Assembly: GCF_001435995.1 (NCBI RefSeq)
Contig: NZ_AYYQ01000029.1
Coordinates: forward strand, 60,890-124,889
Direction of reading: 5' to 3'
Source of the DNA: Apilactobacillus ozensis DSM 23829 = JCM 17196
GTDB taxonomy: Bacteria; Bacillota; Bacilli; Lactobacillales; Lactobacillaceae
Length of the DNA: 64,000 nt
In this document: positions 46,284 through 55,390 of the stretch, piece after piece
How the letters are laid out: the number at the start of each line of letters is the position of its first letter
Numbering within the stretch: the stretch's first letter is position 1
Notes under the pieces: model-generated
Databases searched by the model: none
Seen by the model: only the letters and a program-made list of their open reading frames with translations
What the model was told of the DNA's origin: nothing
Position numbers and translations under genes: made by a program

Positions 46284-47399
46284 GTGAAAGCTCCAATTAG
46301 AGTTATGACTGTTTTTGGGACTAGACCGGAAGCCATTAAAATGGCACCAATTATTTTAAGAATGAATCAAAATTTAGATAAGTTTAAGCCAATTACAGTA
46401 CTAACGGGTCAGCATCGTGAAATGTTAGATCAAGTTATGGATATATTTAAGATTAAAGCTGATTACAATATGAACATTATGAAGTCACAACAGACTTTAA
46501 GTTCAATTACCACTTCAGTAATTAGTAAACTAGATAAGATTATAGATGAAACCAAGCCAGATGTTATTTTAGTACATGGTGATACGACAACTACTTTTGC
46601 TGCTTCGATTACAGCATTTTATCATAAAGTTCCCTTGGGACACGTTGAAGCTGGTCTAAGAACTTGGGATAAGTATTCTCCTTATCCAGAAGAAATTAAT
46701 CGTCAACTAACGGATGTTTTATCTGACATGTATTTCGCACCTACCAAGTTAAGCAAAAGTAATTTATTAAAAGAAAATCATGATATTAAAAATATTTACG
46801 TAACTGGAAATACAGCAATCGATGCTCTTAATCAAACGGTTAGTGATAACTACAAACATTCAGTTTTAAAAAACATTGGTGATAACCATAAAATTATCCT
46901 ATTAACTATGCATCGTCGTGAAAATCAAGGTGAACCAATGCATAGAACTTTTAAAGCAATTAAAGAAGAATTAAACAAGCATAATGATATAGAGATTGTT
47001 TACCCAGTACATTTAAGTCCAGCAGTTCAAAAAGTAGCTCATGAAGAATTTGACGATGTTTCGCGTGTTCATTTAATTGAGCCACTTGATGTTTTAGATT
47101 TTCATAATATTGCAGCCCGCAGCTACTTTATTATGACTGATTCGGGTGGAGTTCAAGAAGAAGCACCTTCCTTAGGGAAGCCAGTTTTAGTTTTACGTGA
47201 AGATACCGAACGTCCAGAAGGAGTTACGGCTGGAACTTTGAAACTGGTTGGTACGAATCCAGATAAGATTAAAAATAATATGGACTTGTTGTTAGATGAT
47301 AAAGACTTTTATAACAAAATGGCAACAGCTAACAATCCATATGGGGATGGAAAGGCTTCTGAATATATATTGAGAGCCATACTTAACAGGTTTAGTTAG
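46284..47399 (+). CDS. wecB: UDP-N-acetylglucosamine 2-epimerase (non-hydrolysing)
   Basis: This enzyme (also called MnaA) makes UDP-ManNAc from UDP-GlcNAc, the precursor of the teichoic-acid linkage unit. The 371 residues start MKAPIRVMTVFGTRPEAIKM and contain VLVHGDTTTTFAAS, GHVEAGLRTWDKYSPYPEE, TMHRRENQGEP and ITDSGGVQEEAP-type motifs, here MTDSGGVQEEAPSLGKPVLV. Start is GTG after a purine-rich GGGGG. yihY follows after 9 nt. Confidence 0.96.
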   Translation: MKAPIRVMTVFGTRPEAIKMAPIILRMNQNLDKFKPITVLTGQHREMLDQVMDIFKIKADYNMNIMKSQQTLSSITTSVISKLDKIIDETKPDVILVHGDTTTTFAASITAFYHKVPLGHVEAGLRTWDKYSPYPEEINRQLTDVLSDMYFAPTKLSKSNLLKENHDIKNIYVTGNTAIDALNQTVSDNYKHSVLKNIGDNHKIILLTMHRRENQGEPMHRTFKAIKEELNKHNDIEIVYPVHLSPAVQKVAHEEFDDVSRVHLIEPLDVLDFHNIAARSYFIMTDSGGVQEEAPSLGKPVLVLREDTERPEGVTAGTLKLVGTNPDKIKNNMDLLLDDKDFYNKMATANNPYGDGKASEYILRAILNRFS

Positions 47400-47408
47400 G
47401 ATAATTTT

Positions 47409-48305
47409 ATGCAAAATGTTAAACGTAGTATAAAAAAAATAAAAGTAATTTCATTATTGTTAAAAAGTAGATTTAAGATGGCCAATGTTTCAGATTCAGC
47501 TGCGGTAATATCTTTTTATGCGATTTTGTCACTATTTCCAGTGGGCATAGTACTAGGCAATGTTTTAAGAATGCTTAATATTAGCGTGTATAAAATACTA
47601 TACTATTTAAAGCCGGTTTTGCCGGAAACAATATTTTCTATCATAAAGCCAATTATTACGTCCTCTTTACAGGGAGGAAATAGTGAAAAACTTTCAATAG
47701 GGTTGGTCATAACTATTTGGTCAGCTAGTCGAGCAATTGCTGCTTTTCAAAGAAATGTTGATCGAGCATATGGAATTGAAAAAAATGGGGCTTTTATAAA
47801 TCGAATAATTTCGTTCGTTTGGACTTTATTATTGATTCTGTTGATTATGGTACTAATTTTATTTTTAGGATTTAGTAAATTTATTATTAATTATGTAGTG
47901 GATTTTATCGGTATATCAGCTAATATGGCAGATGTTTTCTCTATGTTGAGAATTCCGGTAATCCTTATCGGGTTATTTATATTAATTTTGCTATTATTTT
48001 ATTTTGTACCTAGTGCTAATGTAAAAATGAAATATGTATGGGTTGGTTCTTTAATCTCTTTAATCGGTTCAATAATACTTTCAAAAGGTTTTTCCATTTA
48101 TATATACTATTTTTTAAAAAATGTTGATGCGTATAAAACGTTAGGAGCGTTTTTAGTTTTGATGATGTGGTTTTACTTGTTGGGAATTATTTTTCTGTCT
48201 GGAACTGTTATCAATGCAACTTTACAAGATATTAACCATGAAAGAATTTATCGTAAAATACCAACTTTTAATTCTTGGAAATTGTCGAAAAGAAAAAACC
48301 GTTGA
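47409..48305 (+). CDS. YihY/BrkB family membrane protein
   Basis: The 298 residues have about six hydrophobic segments with DSAAVISFYAILSLFPVGIV near the N-terminus and WSASRAIAAFQRNVDRAYG, both hallmarks of the YihY/virulence factor BrkB family. The family was once called ribonuclease BN by mistake; its real function is uncertain. It follows wecB by 9 nt. The end overlaps the terminator of the convergent flavodoxin gene. Confidence 0.9.
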   Translation: MQNVKRSIKKIKVISLLLKSRFKMANVSDSAAVISFYAILSLFPVGIVLGNVLRMLNISVYKILYYLKPVLPETIFSIIKPIITSSLQGGNSEKLSIGLVITIWSASRAIAAFQRNVDRAYGIEKNGAFINRIISFVWTLLLILLIMVLILFLGFSKFIINYVVDFIGISANMADVFSMLRIPVILIGLFILILLLFYFVPSANVKMKYVWVGSLISLIGSIILSKGFSIYIYYFLKNVDAYKTLGAFLVLMMWFYLLGIIFLSGTVINATLQDINHERIYRKIPTFNSWKLSKRKNR

Positions 48306-48322
48306 TTTTAATTCAACGGTTT
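48296..48322. terminator. Terminator between yihY and the flavodoxin gene
   Basis: AAACCGTTGA (48296-48305) and TCAACGGTTT (48313-48322) form a 10-bp stem with a 7-nt loop. The better T-run is on the minus strand, so it mainly ends the flavodoxin transcript. Confidence 0.82.
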
Positions 48323-48324
48323 AA

Positions 48325-48777
48325 TTATAGATTTTTGAATTTATTGATCAATTCGGCTGAAAATTTATCTAGGTTTTCAATATCTTCTTCTTCAGGTGCT
48401 AAATTTATTTTCAAGCTCTTAGCTCCTTGTTTGGCACCAGTTTTACTTAGTTGATCAGTAAATTTATCTACGGCTAAATTGTAATATTCTTGATAGTAAA
48501 CATCCCCAGAGCCAGCAACTCCAAACACTTTGTTGCTTAAGTCAAGGTTTTCTAAATCATCAAAAAAGTCTAAACCTTCTTCTGGTAGGGAACCTTCATC
48601 GTATGTGTATGCACAAATAACACATATATCAGCTGCTTTTAATTCATTAGCATCTGTTTGCGACATTTCAGTTTGCTTAACTTCAACGCCTAAATCTTCT
48701 AAACCTTCGGTGATAATGTCAGCTACATCTTCATTATTACCGGTAATTGTAGCGAAAACAACGTGTGCTTTTATCAT
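48325..48777 (-). CDS. Flavodoxin
   Basis: A 150-residue single-domain FMN protein. The phosphate-binding loop TITGNNEDVADII is near residue 11, ICAYTYDEGSLPEEGLDFFD forms the 60s loop and VFGVAGSGDVYYQEYYNLAVD the 90s loop. Flavodoxins carry electrons at low potential; the partner is unknown here. Monocistronic on the minus strand, divergent from recX. Confidence 0.93.
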   Translation of the reverse strand: MIKAHVVFATITGNNEDVADIITEGLEDLGVEVKQTEMSQTDANELKAADICVICAYTYDEGSLPEEGLDFFDDLENLDLSNKVFGVAGSGDVYYQEYYNLAVDKFTDQLSKTGAKQGAKSLKINLAPEEEDIENLDKFSAELINKFKNL

Positions 48778-48870
48778 ATTAATTTTTTCCTTTCAGTATT
48801 TATTCAATTAAGTTAGTATATCAGAACTTTTATTACTTGTTAATTTATATAATTAGGAGGTTTATTGCAT

Positions 48871-49686
48871 TTGTCAAATAAAGTTACTAAGATAGCTGCG
48901 CAAAAACGTAAAGGGCGATTTAATGTATTTATCAATGATCAATACGCCTTTCCAATTAGTGAAGAGATAATGCTAAAATATCGTATTTTCCAAGGCACTG
49001 AAATTGATGATGAATTAAAATCTAAACTGCTTTTGGAAGATGATATATCAAAATTGTATGATAAAGCGATTAATTACTTGTCATACAAACTAAGAACTGA
49101 ATATGAAATAAAATCATTTTTGAAAAAGTATACTGAAAATGATTCTCAAATCCAATCAGTAATAAATAAGTTATTAGATCAACAATTGATAGGTGACCAA
49201 AACTATGCTAATAGCTTTGTCCGCACAGAACTTAAAAAGCATGATAAGGGCCCAAATGATATTTTCAACAAATTACGTTTGAGTCATATTGATGAAGATA
49301 AAATTCAATTGGCGATTGAAAATAATTATCAAACAGCTGATATTATTGATAATGGAATTACACAAGCTCAAAAAGCTTTTAAACATTATAAAAATGACGG
49401 ATATACCTTGCGCTTACAAAAAGTTAAACAACATTTGATTAAAAAAGGTTATCCAATTAGTGAACTAGGTGAAATAATTGAAAAATCAAACTTAGAAAAT
49501 GATGTTAGTCAGCAAAATGAAGCTTTAAAAATGCAGGGTGATAAAGCCTATCGTCGTTACTCACGATTGGATGCTAAAAAAAGAGATTTAAAATTAAAGC
49601 AGTTTTTATATCGAAAAGGATTCGATTTAGATTCTATTAACCAGTATATAGAGGATAAAAAGATAAATGAGTCGGAAGGAGTATAA
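48871..49686 (+). CDS. recX: Regulatory protein RecX
   Basis: RecX binds RecA filaments and restrains recombination. The 271-residue protein has the tandem three-helix repeats of RecX (YLSYKLRTEYEIKSFLKKY, then GDQNYANSFVRTELKKHDKGP). It is of the long Bacilli type. TTG 48871 is 10 nt after AGGAGG; TTG 48865 at 4 nt is possible. The next gene starts 1 nt after the stop, and its ribosome-binding site lies in the last recX codons. Confidence 0.9.
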   Translation: MSNKVTKIAAQKRKGRFNVFINDQYAFPISEEIMLKYRIFQGTEIDDELKSKLLLEDDISKLYDKAINYLSYKLRTEYEIKSFLKKYTENDSQIQSVINKLLDQQLIGDQNYANSFVRTELKKHDKGPNDIFNKLRLSHIDEDKIQLAIENNYQTADIIDNGITQAQKAFKHYKNDGYTLRLQKVKQHLIKKGYPISELGEIIEKSNLENDVSQQNEALKMQGDKAYRRYSRLDAKKRDLKLKQFLYRKGFDLDSINQYIEDKKINESEGV

Positions 49687-49687
49687 A

Positions 49688-50809
49688 ATGGACAAATTAA
49701 AAAAATCGCCAATAATATTTTGGTCATTGGAAATATTGATTGTAGTTTCTATAATTTTTGTTTGTACAAAAATTAGTTTTGTATTTTCACCAATTGGGAT
49801 TTTTGTATCAACAGTATTTGCACCAATTTTAATTGCGGGTGTTTTATTTTACATGTTAAATCCAATTGTTAATTTGTTAGTAAAAATTAAAATTAAGCGT
49901 TTTAAAATAACAAGAACTTTAGCGACAGTTATCGTTTTTCTATTTTTGCTAGGCATTCTAGTTTATTTAATTTCGTCGTTCTTACCGAGATTAATTAATC
50001 AAGTTTCAAATCTGGTATATAATATTCCATCATTAGCTAAAACAACCACTAAATCAGTTAACAGCTACTCGCATAGTGGAATATTAAAAAATGCTTACAT
50101 TAGCGATTATATTGATAAGCTTCAAAGTAGTGCGTACACTTATGCACAAAATTCATTAGGCAGTATCACTTCTAGTGTTGGTCAAATTATTTCTATGGCT
50201 ACTAGTTTTGTTATTCTACTTATTACAGTGCCCGTTATTTTATTTTATATGTTAAAAGATGGTTATAAGTTATTGCCTAGTATTAAGAAAGTGTTACCAC
50301 CAAAACATCGTGATCAAACTATTGACCTAATTACTAAAATGAGCCAAACTATTTCAAAATATATTGGTGGACAGATGATTGAGTGTTTATTTGTGGGAAC
50401 TTTTACTTCATTAGGTTACTTTTTAATTGGCCAAAATTATGCCTTACTGTTAGGAGTTTTTGCTGGAATTTGTAATATTATTCCATATGTTGGTCCATAC
50501 ATTGGAATTGTACCAGCGGTATTTGTGTCCTTATCAGATAGTTGGATTAAATTATTATACGTAATCATCGTTGTTTTAATTGTTCAACAGTTAGATGGAA
50601 ATCTAGTTTATCCTAATGTTATTGGGAAATCCTTGCAGATACATCCGTTAACGATTATCATTATTTTGCTAGCGGCGGGAAATATAGCTGGACTATTAGG
50701 GATGATTTTAGCAATTCCTTTGTACGCAGTTGTAAAAGTTGTTGTACAATATATATATAATATTTGGCTATTACAAAAAAGAGAAAACGAATCAAATATA
50801 AAATTATAA
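49688..50809 (+). CDS. AI-2E family transporter (YdiK/PerM-like)
   Basis: The 373 residues include about eight hydrophobic segments and a central soluble part. ILIAGVLFYMLNPIVNLL, FYMLKDGYKLLPSIKKVLPP, GVFAGICNIIPYVGPYIG and QQLDGNLVYPNVIGKSLQIH are hallmarks of the UPF0118/AI-2E exporter family. Some members move autoinducer-2, others ions; the role here is not known. ATG 49688 follows GGAAGGAG within recX, so the two are coupled. Confidence 0.9.
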   Translation: MDKLKKSPIIFWSLEILIVVSIIFVCTKISFVFSPIGIFVSTVFAPILIAGVLFYMLNPIVNLLVKIKIKRFKITRTLATVIVFLFLLGILVYLISSFLPRLINQVSNLVYNIPSLAKTTTKSVNSYSHSGILKNAYISDYIDKLQSSAYTYAQNSLGSITSSVGQIISMATSFVILLITVPVILFYMLKDGYKLLPSIKKVLPPKHRDQTIDLITKMSQTISKYIGGQMIECLFVGTFTSLGYFLIGQNYALLLGVFAGICNIIPYVGPYIGIVPAVFVSLSDSWIKLLYVIIVVLIVQQLDGNLVYPNVIGKSLQIHPLTIIIILLAAGNIAGLLGMILAIPLYAVVKVVVQYIYNIWLLQKRENESNIKL

Positions 50810-50811
50810 GA

Positions 50812-50839
50812 TTGACGTAGCCAATGTTTATGATAATAT
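50812..50839 (+). promoter_or_regulatory. Promoter of tagD
   Basis: TTGACG (50812-50817), 16-bp spacer, TAATAT (50834-50839). The palindrome TTGAAAT-AA-ATTTCAA follows directly, at about the start of transcription. Confidence 0.6.
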
Positions 50840-50882
50840 TGAAATAAATTTCAATTAATTCAATTGTAAAATGGGAGAAATT

Positions 50883-51293
50883 ATGAAAAAAGTTATTACT
50901 TACGGGACTTTTGATTTATTACACAAAGGTCATGTTAGATTATTAAAACGTGCTAAAGAACTAGGCGATGATTTAACTGTTTGCTTATCAACAGATGAAT
51001 TTAATGCTGAAAAAGGTAAGAAGGCTTATACTTCTTTTGAAGACCGTAAATATGTATTGGAAGCTATTCGTTATGTAGACCGAGTGATTCCAGAAAATGG
51101 TTGGGACCAAAAAATCAAAGACGTTGTTGATAACAAAATTGATGTTTTTGTTATGGGTGACGATTGGAACGGTAAATTTGATTTCTTAAAAGATTACTGT
51201 GAAGTAGTCTACTTACCAAGAACTGAGGGGATCTCAACTACTAAAATTAAAAAAGATTTAGGTATAAAAGACAGTAAAGATTGGAAAGCCTAA
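50883..51293 (+). CDS. tagD: Glycerol-3-phosphate cytidylyltransferase
   Basis: TagD makes CDP-glycerol, the precursor of poly(glycerol phosphate) wall teichoic acid. ATG 50883 follows GGGAGA and gives 136 residues. HxGH is at His14-His17 (LLHKGHV), and the RTEGISTTKI motif is near the C-terminus. No tagA, tagB or tagF is adjacent, but wecB lies 3.5 kb upstream. It is monocistronic, between its own promoter and a terminator. Confidence 0.95.
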   Translation: MKKVITYGTFDLLHKGHVRLLKRAKELGDDLTVCLSTDEFNAEKGKKAYTSFEDRKYVLEAIRYVDRVIPENGWDQKIKDVVDNKIDVFVMGDDWNGKFDFLKDYCEVVYLPRTEGISTTKIKKDLGIKDSKDWKA

Positions 51294-51297
51294 CTTG

Positions 51298-51331
51298 AAA
51301 GCATCCTTTAATAAGGGTGCTTTTGTTTTGA
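51298..51331 (+). terminator. Intrinsic terminator of tagD
   Basis: AAAGCATCCTT (51298-51308) and AAGGGTGCTTT (51313-51323) pair over 11 bp with one G-U pair, loop TAAT, followed by TGTTTTG. Confidence 0.83.
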
Positions 51332-51351
51332 AATATGATTCATTGAACATA

Positions 51352-51360
51352 TGTTACAAT
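51352..51360 (+). promoter_or_regulatory. Extended -10 promoter of prfC
   Basis: TGTTACAAT is an extended -10 (TGn-TACAAT) about 40 nt upstream of prfC. Confidence 0.5.
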
Positions 51361-51401
51361 ATTTTTAAATAATTAAATTATAAAATGGAAGGATTCATTA
51401 A

Positions 51402-52979
51402 ATGAGTGACGTTAGCTTAGATAAAAGCGTAGATAAAAGAAGAACTTTTGCCATTATTTCACATCCGGATGCTGGTAAAACGACAATTACCGAACAGTTA
51501 CTTTTGTTTGGTGGAATCATAAGACAAGCTGGAACGGTAAAGGCTAAAAAGTCAGGTAATTTTGCAAAATCTGACTGGATGGAAATTGAAAAAAAACGTG
51601 GTATTTCTGTAACTAGTTCAGTTATGCAATTTGATTATGCCGGTAAGAGAATTAATATTTTGGATACTCCTGGACATGAGGACTTTTCTGAAGATACTTA
51701 CCGAACTTTGATGGCTGTTGATTCAGCTGTGATGGTTATTGATGCTGCTAAGGGAATTGAACCACAAACTAAAAAACTATTTAAAATATGTAAGATGCGA
51801 GGAATTCCAATTTTTACATTTATGAATAAATTGGATCGAGATAGTCGAGACCCAATGGAATTAATTAGCCAATTGGAAGACGTATTAGGTATTGAAGGTT
51901 ATCCAATGAATTGGCCAATTGGTTCTGGAAAAGTTTTACGTGGACTATATGATCGTTATAACAAACGAGTAGAATTATATCGTCCAGAAGATAAAGACAA
52001 TCCATATTTACCTTTAGACGATGATGGTAATTTAACCACTGACAATGAAATTACTGAAGATAGTGTTTATCAAGATGCTAAGGAAAGTATGGACTTAATT
52101 ACTGAAGCGGGAAATCCTTTTGATATTGATAAGATTAAACGTGGGGACCAGACTCCAGTATTCTTCGGTTCAGCTTTAGTTAATTTTGGAGTTCAAACAT
52201 TTTTAGATGCTTATTTAAAATTTGCACCTGCACCTAATGTTCATGAAACTCAAGATGACGAAATTGTAAAACCAGATGACGAAGAATTTTCAGGATTTGT
52301 TTTTAAAATTCAGGCTAACATGAACCCACGTCATCGTGACCGTATTGCGTTTGTTAGAGTTTGTTCTGGTAAATTTAGTAGGGGCATGGATGTTACTTTA
52401 GAGCGTAATCAGAAATCATTGAGATTATCTAATGTGACTGAATTTATGGCTAATACACGTGAAAATGTTCAAAATGCGGTTGCTGGTGATATTATTGGAT
52501 TGTATGATACAGGAAACTTCCAAATAGGTGACACTATTTATACTGGAAAGAAAAATATTAACTTTAAGAAACTTCCACAGTTTACTCCAGAACTATTCGT
52601 TAAGGTTTCTGCTAAAAATGTTATGAAACAAAAATCTTTCCATAAAGGAATCAATCAATTGGTCCAAGAAGGGGCTGTACAATTATATACAGCCTACACT
52701 ACTGGCGATTACATTTTGGGTGCTGTGGGACAACTTCAATTTGAAGTATTTCAATTTAGAATGCAAAATGAATATAATTCAGAAGTTGTTATGGAAACTA
52801 TGGGACATAAAACAGCTAGATGGATTAACCCTGATCAATTAGATGAAAAAATGTCATCTTCCAGAAACATTTTAGTTAAGGACGTCCACGATGAACCATT
52901 ATTCTTATTCGAAAATGCTTTTGCTGAAAGATGGTTTAAAGATAAATATCCAGATGTAGAGTTAACTTCTAAGCTATAA
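51402..52979 (+). CDS. prfC: Peptide chain release factor 3
   Basis: RF3 is a GTPase that recycles RF1/RF2 from the ribosome after termination. The 525 residues show G1 [17 protein letters not shown], the switch I region with [13 protein letters not shown]3 [16 protein letters not shown] and G4 MNKLDRD, then the domain II/III segments up to [15 protein letters not shown]. Normal length. Monocistronic with its own terminator. Confidence 0.97.
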   Translation: MSDVSLDKSVDKRRTFAIISHPDAGKTTITEQLLLFGGIIRQAGTVKAKKSGNFAKSDWMEIEKKRGISVTSSVMQFDYAGKRINILDTPGHEDFSEDTYRTLMAVDSAVMVIDAAKGIEPQTKKLFKICKMRGIPIFTFMNKLDRDSRDPMELISQLEDVLGIEGYPMNWPIGSGKVLRGLYDRYNKRVELYRPEDKDNPYLPLDDDGNLTTDNEITEDSVYQDAKESMDLITEAGNPFDIDKIKRGDQTPVFFGSALVNFGVQTFLDAYLKFAPAPNVHETQDDEIVKPDDEEFSGFVFKIQANMNPRHRDRIAFVRVCSGKFSRGMDVTLERNQKSLRLSNVTEFMANTRENVQNAVAGDIIGLYDTGNFQIGDTIYTGKKNINFKKLPQFTPELFVKVSAKNVMKQKSFHKGINQLVQEGAVQLYTAYTTGDYILGAVGQLQFEVFQFRMQNEYNSEVVMETMGHKTARWINPDQLDEKMSSSRNILVKDVHDEPLFLFENAFAERWFKDKYPDVELTSKL

Positions 52980-53008
52980 AAGAAATGCAACAACATTTCT
53001 TTTTTTAT
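52980..53008 (+). terminator. Intrinsic terminator of prfC
   Basis: AGAAATG (52981-52987) and CATTTCT (52994-53000) with loop CAACAA, then seven T residues. Confidence 0.8.
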
Positions 53009-53024
53009 TAAAGGAGATAATAAA

Positions 53025-54452
53025 ATGAATAAGCATTTATCAGCATGTACAAGTATATTAGTAGGTAAAAATGCAACCATTGACGGTTCAACTATGATTG
53101 CTAGAAATGACGATACTTTTTTGCCATTGACTCCGCAACGATTTTGCGTAGAACCAGCAGTTAAAAATCGTAAAGCTACTTGGATTTCAAATCAAAATGG
53201 CTTTACAGCTCCAATGCCAGCGAATGGCTATCGTTATTCTATGACCCCCAATGTAGAAGTTGAAAAGGAAGGGGTCTATGCTGAAAGTGGATTTAATGAG
53301 AAAAATGTTGCCATGTCTGCTACTGAAAGTGTTTATGGGAATGAACGTGCGCTAGCCTTTGATCCATTAGTTGAAAATGGTTTGGCAGAAGATTCATTGC
53401 AATCAATGGTATTACCATTTATTGATTCGGCAAGGGATGGAGTTAGATATTTAGGTGATTTGATTAAGAAATATGGTTCTCCAGAAGGTAACGGAGTGCT
53501 ATTTTCGGATAAAGATGAAGTTTGGTATATGGAAATTGTAACTGGACATCATTGGGTTGCTCAAAGAATTCCAGATGATGCCTATGCAGTATGTGCTAAT
53601 CAAGTTGCTATTCAAGAAGTTGACTTTGATAATCCTGATAATTTTATGTATTCAGATGGAATTCAACAATTTGTGGAAGATAATCATTTGAATACTGACA
53701 AGACTGGGTTTAACTTTCGTCACATTTTTGGAACGGATAATGAAAAAGATAGGCACTATAACACACCTAGAGTTTGGTTTGGACAAAAGTACTTTAATCC
53801 AGAAATTGAGCAGTCACCCACATCATCAGATTTACCATTTATTTGTAGAACTAATAAAAAAATTAGTGTAGAAGATATTGAGTATGTTTTAGGTTCACAT
53901 TACAATGAAACTGAATATGATCCATTGAATTCAAAAAATGATGATAGAAAGTTGAAATTTAGACCAATTTCCATGAATAGAACTCAAAATTCACATGTTT
54001 TGCAAATAAGAAATGATGTAGACGATAATTGTTCAGCTATCATGTGGCTATGCTTTGGAGTTCCAGCATTTTCACCATTTGTACCATTTTTTGGTAATGC
54101 TAACGACACAGATTCATCTTATGCAAACACGCCTGTACATTTAGACGACAATAGTGCTTATTGGATGTATAGAAAATTATCCATGCTAGTTGAGTCACAT
54201 TATGCTGATTTTATTCAAGATGATATTGATTTCTTAACGGATGCTAAAGAACAATTGAGAAGGCATGTTGATGAAAGTATTAAATATGCCCAGACTTTAA
54301 CTAATAGTAGTGAGGTTACTGAGTATCTAACTAAACAAAATCATGTAGTAACTGCTAAAATGAAAGCAATAACAACTAAGTTTTCCAATGATTTAATTGA
54401 AAAAGGTTTGACGCTTTCTAAGTTAACATTTAATATGGATAAAAATTTATAA
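53025..54452 (+). CDS. pepD: C69 family dipeptidase (PepD type)
   Basis: PepD-type enzymes are N-terminal-nucleophile dipeptidases of broad specificity that recycle dipeptides in lactobacilli. In the 475 residues, Cys8 in HLSACTSILVGKNATIDG is the predicted nucleophile exposed by self-processing, followed by STMIARNDD. WYMEIVTGHHWVAQRIPDDAYAV and CANQ are typical family segments. There is no export signal, so it acts in the cytoplasm. AAAGGAGAT precedes the ATG. Confidence 0.93.
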   Translation: MNKHLSACTSILVGKNATIDGSTMIARNDDTFLPLTPQRFCVEPAVKNRKATWISNQNGFTAPMPANGYRYSMTPNVEVEKEGVYAESGFNEKNVAMSATESVYGNERALAFDPLVENGLAEDSLQSMVLPFIDSARDGVRYLGDLIKKYGSPEGNGVLFSDKDEVWYMEIVTGHHWVAQRIPDDAYAVCANQVAIQEVDFDNPDNFMYSDGIQQFVEDNHLNTDKTGFNFRHIFGTDNEKDRHYNTPRVWFGQKYFNPEIEQSPTSSDLPFICRTNKKISVEDIEYVLGSHYNETEYDPLNSKNDDRKLKFRPISMNRTQNSHVLQIRNDVDDNCSAIMWLCFGVPAFSPFVPFFGNANDTDSSYANTPVHLDDNSAYWMYRKLSMLVESHYADFIQDDIDFLTDAKEQLRRHVDESIKYAQTLTNSSEVTEYLTKQNHVVTAKMKAITTKFSNDLIEKGLTLSKLTFNMDKNL

Positions 54453-54464
54453 TTACTACAAACT

Positions 54465-54504
54465 AAAAAAGACTAAAGAGAATATCTTTAGTCTTTTTTA
54501 TTTG
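54465..54504. terminator. Bidirectional terminator between pepD and the MucBP-like gene
   Basis: A 15-bp perfect stem (54465-54479 with 54485-54499) with loop GAATA and A6/T6 runs. It overlaps the end of the convergent gene. Confidence 0.92.
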
Positions 54505-55300
54505 CAATTTTATTTTGGAAAAATTTTTTACTTTTTGTTAAGTTTTCGTCTTTTATCCACTGATTACCACCTAAATTTAGCCATACTCCATTATTCGTTT
54601 TAATTTCTAAAAATACTTTCCAAGTGCTATTTTCTGGTAATTTAGTTCTTAATAAGTATCCATTGGGATTATTATAGGAATTTGTATATCTTTTTAGGTT
54701 AATAAAATATTGTACAAAGCTAACCGTTTGCCAGTTAGCATTTCGATAGTAGAAAATAATAGTATTGGAAATATCATTAAAAGTACCATTTAACCAGCCG
54801 GTGTAAGAATATATTTTATAACCGTTTATTTGCGGACTTACAACATGATATTCATTTCCCCAAGTGCCAATTAAGAAATCTGGTGGTTTTATAACTTCAT
54901 AAGTATCAAAGTTAACATAATAAATAGAAACAGGTGAACCATTTTTTAAGCGATAGCAAATTGTAATCTGTTGGTTTTCTTCAGTAAAAACTGAGTTAAA
55001 TCCATGAATATATTCCATTATGTAGTTTTTGAAAGTAGGAATGTTAAGATTTATGGGCTTTCCAATATATCCTAGCATTTTTCGAGGCTCATCTAAAAAT
55101 AAGTGGTTATGATTATCCATAAAATAAACAGTTACTTTAGATTGAGGAAGTGGTTTAACATATTTATGTTTATGATTTTTTTTATGCATATTGTTTTCTG
55201 CTTTTTGTTTATGTTGACTTTTTATAGTATGACTACGCTGTAAGTTATATGCATTTTTATGTCCAACTAACTTTGATATTAGCCAATTTAATATTTGCAT
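54488..55300 (-). CDS. MucBP-like repeat protein without signal peptide
   Basis: The 270 residues start MQILNWLISKLVGHKNAYNL; ATG 55300 is 10 nt after AGGAGG. Residues about 15-50 are rich in His, Lys and Asn. Two segments resemble MucBP repeats, one around residues 74-120 (YIGKPINLNIP...) and one around 122-190 (VSIYYVNFDTYEVI ... INGYKIYSYTGWLNGTF). The C-terminal part has an SLAP/SH3-like ending (VWLNLGGNQWIKDENL). No signal peptide, membrane segment or LPXTG anchor is visible, which is odd for a surface-type protein. Domain calls are by eye. Confidence 0.6.
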   Translation of the reverse strand: MQILNWLISKLVGHKNAYNLQRSHTIKSQHKQKAENNMHKKNHKHKYVKPLPQSKVTVYFMDNHNHLFLDEPRKMLGYIGKPINLNIPTFKNYIMEYIHGFNSVFTEENQQITICYRLKNGSPVSIYYVNFDTYEVIKPPDFLIGTWGNEYHVVSPQINGYKIYSYTGWLNGTFNDISNTIIFYYRNANWQTVSFVQYFINLKRYTNSYNNPNGYLLRTKLPENSTWKVFLEIKTNNGVWLNLGGNQWIKDENLTKSKKFFQNKIANKKD

Positions 55301-55358
55301 CACCTCATTCCTCCTTTTATATAACAATATTAACATAGCTTTACCTTTAAATATGTAC

Positions 55359-55390
55359 AAAAAAAGACCTGTGAGGGTCTTTTTTAATTA
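55359..55390 (-). terminator. Intrinsic terminator of clpE
   Basis: AAAAAAGACC (55360-55369) and GGTCTTTTTT (55376-55385) pair around loop GTGA plus one G-U; on the minus strand a T-run follows. Confidence 0.85.
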
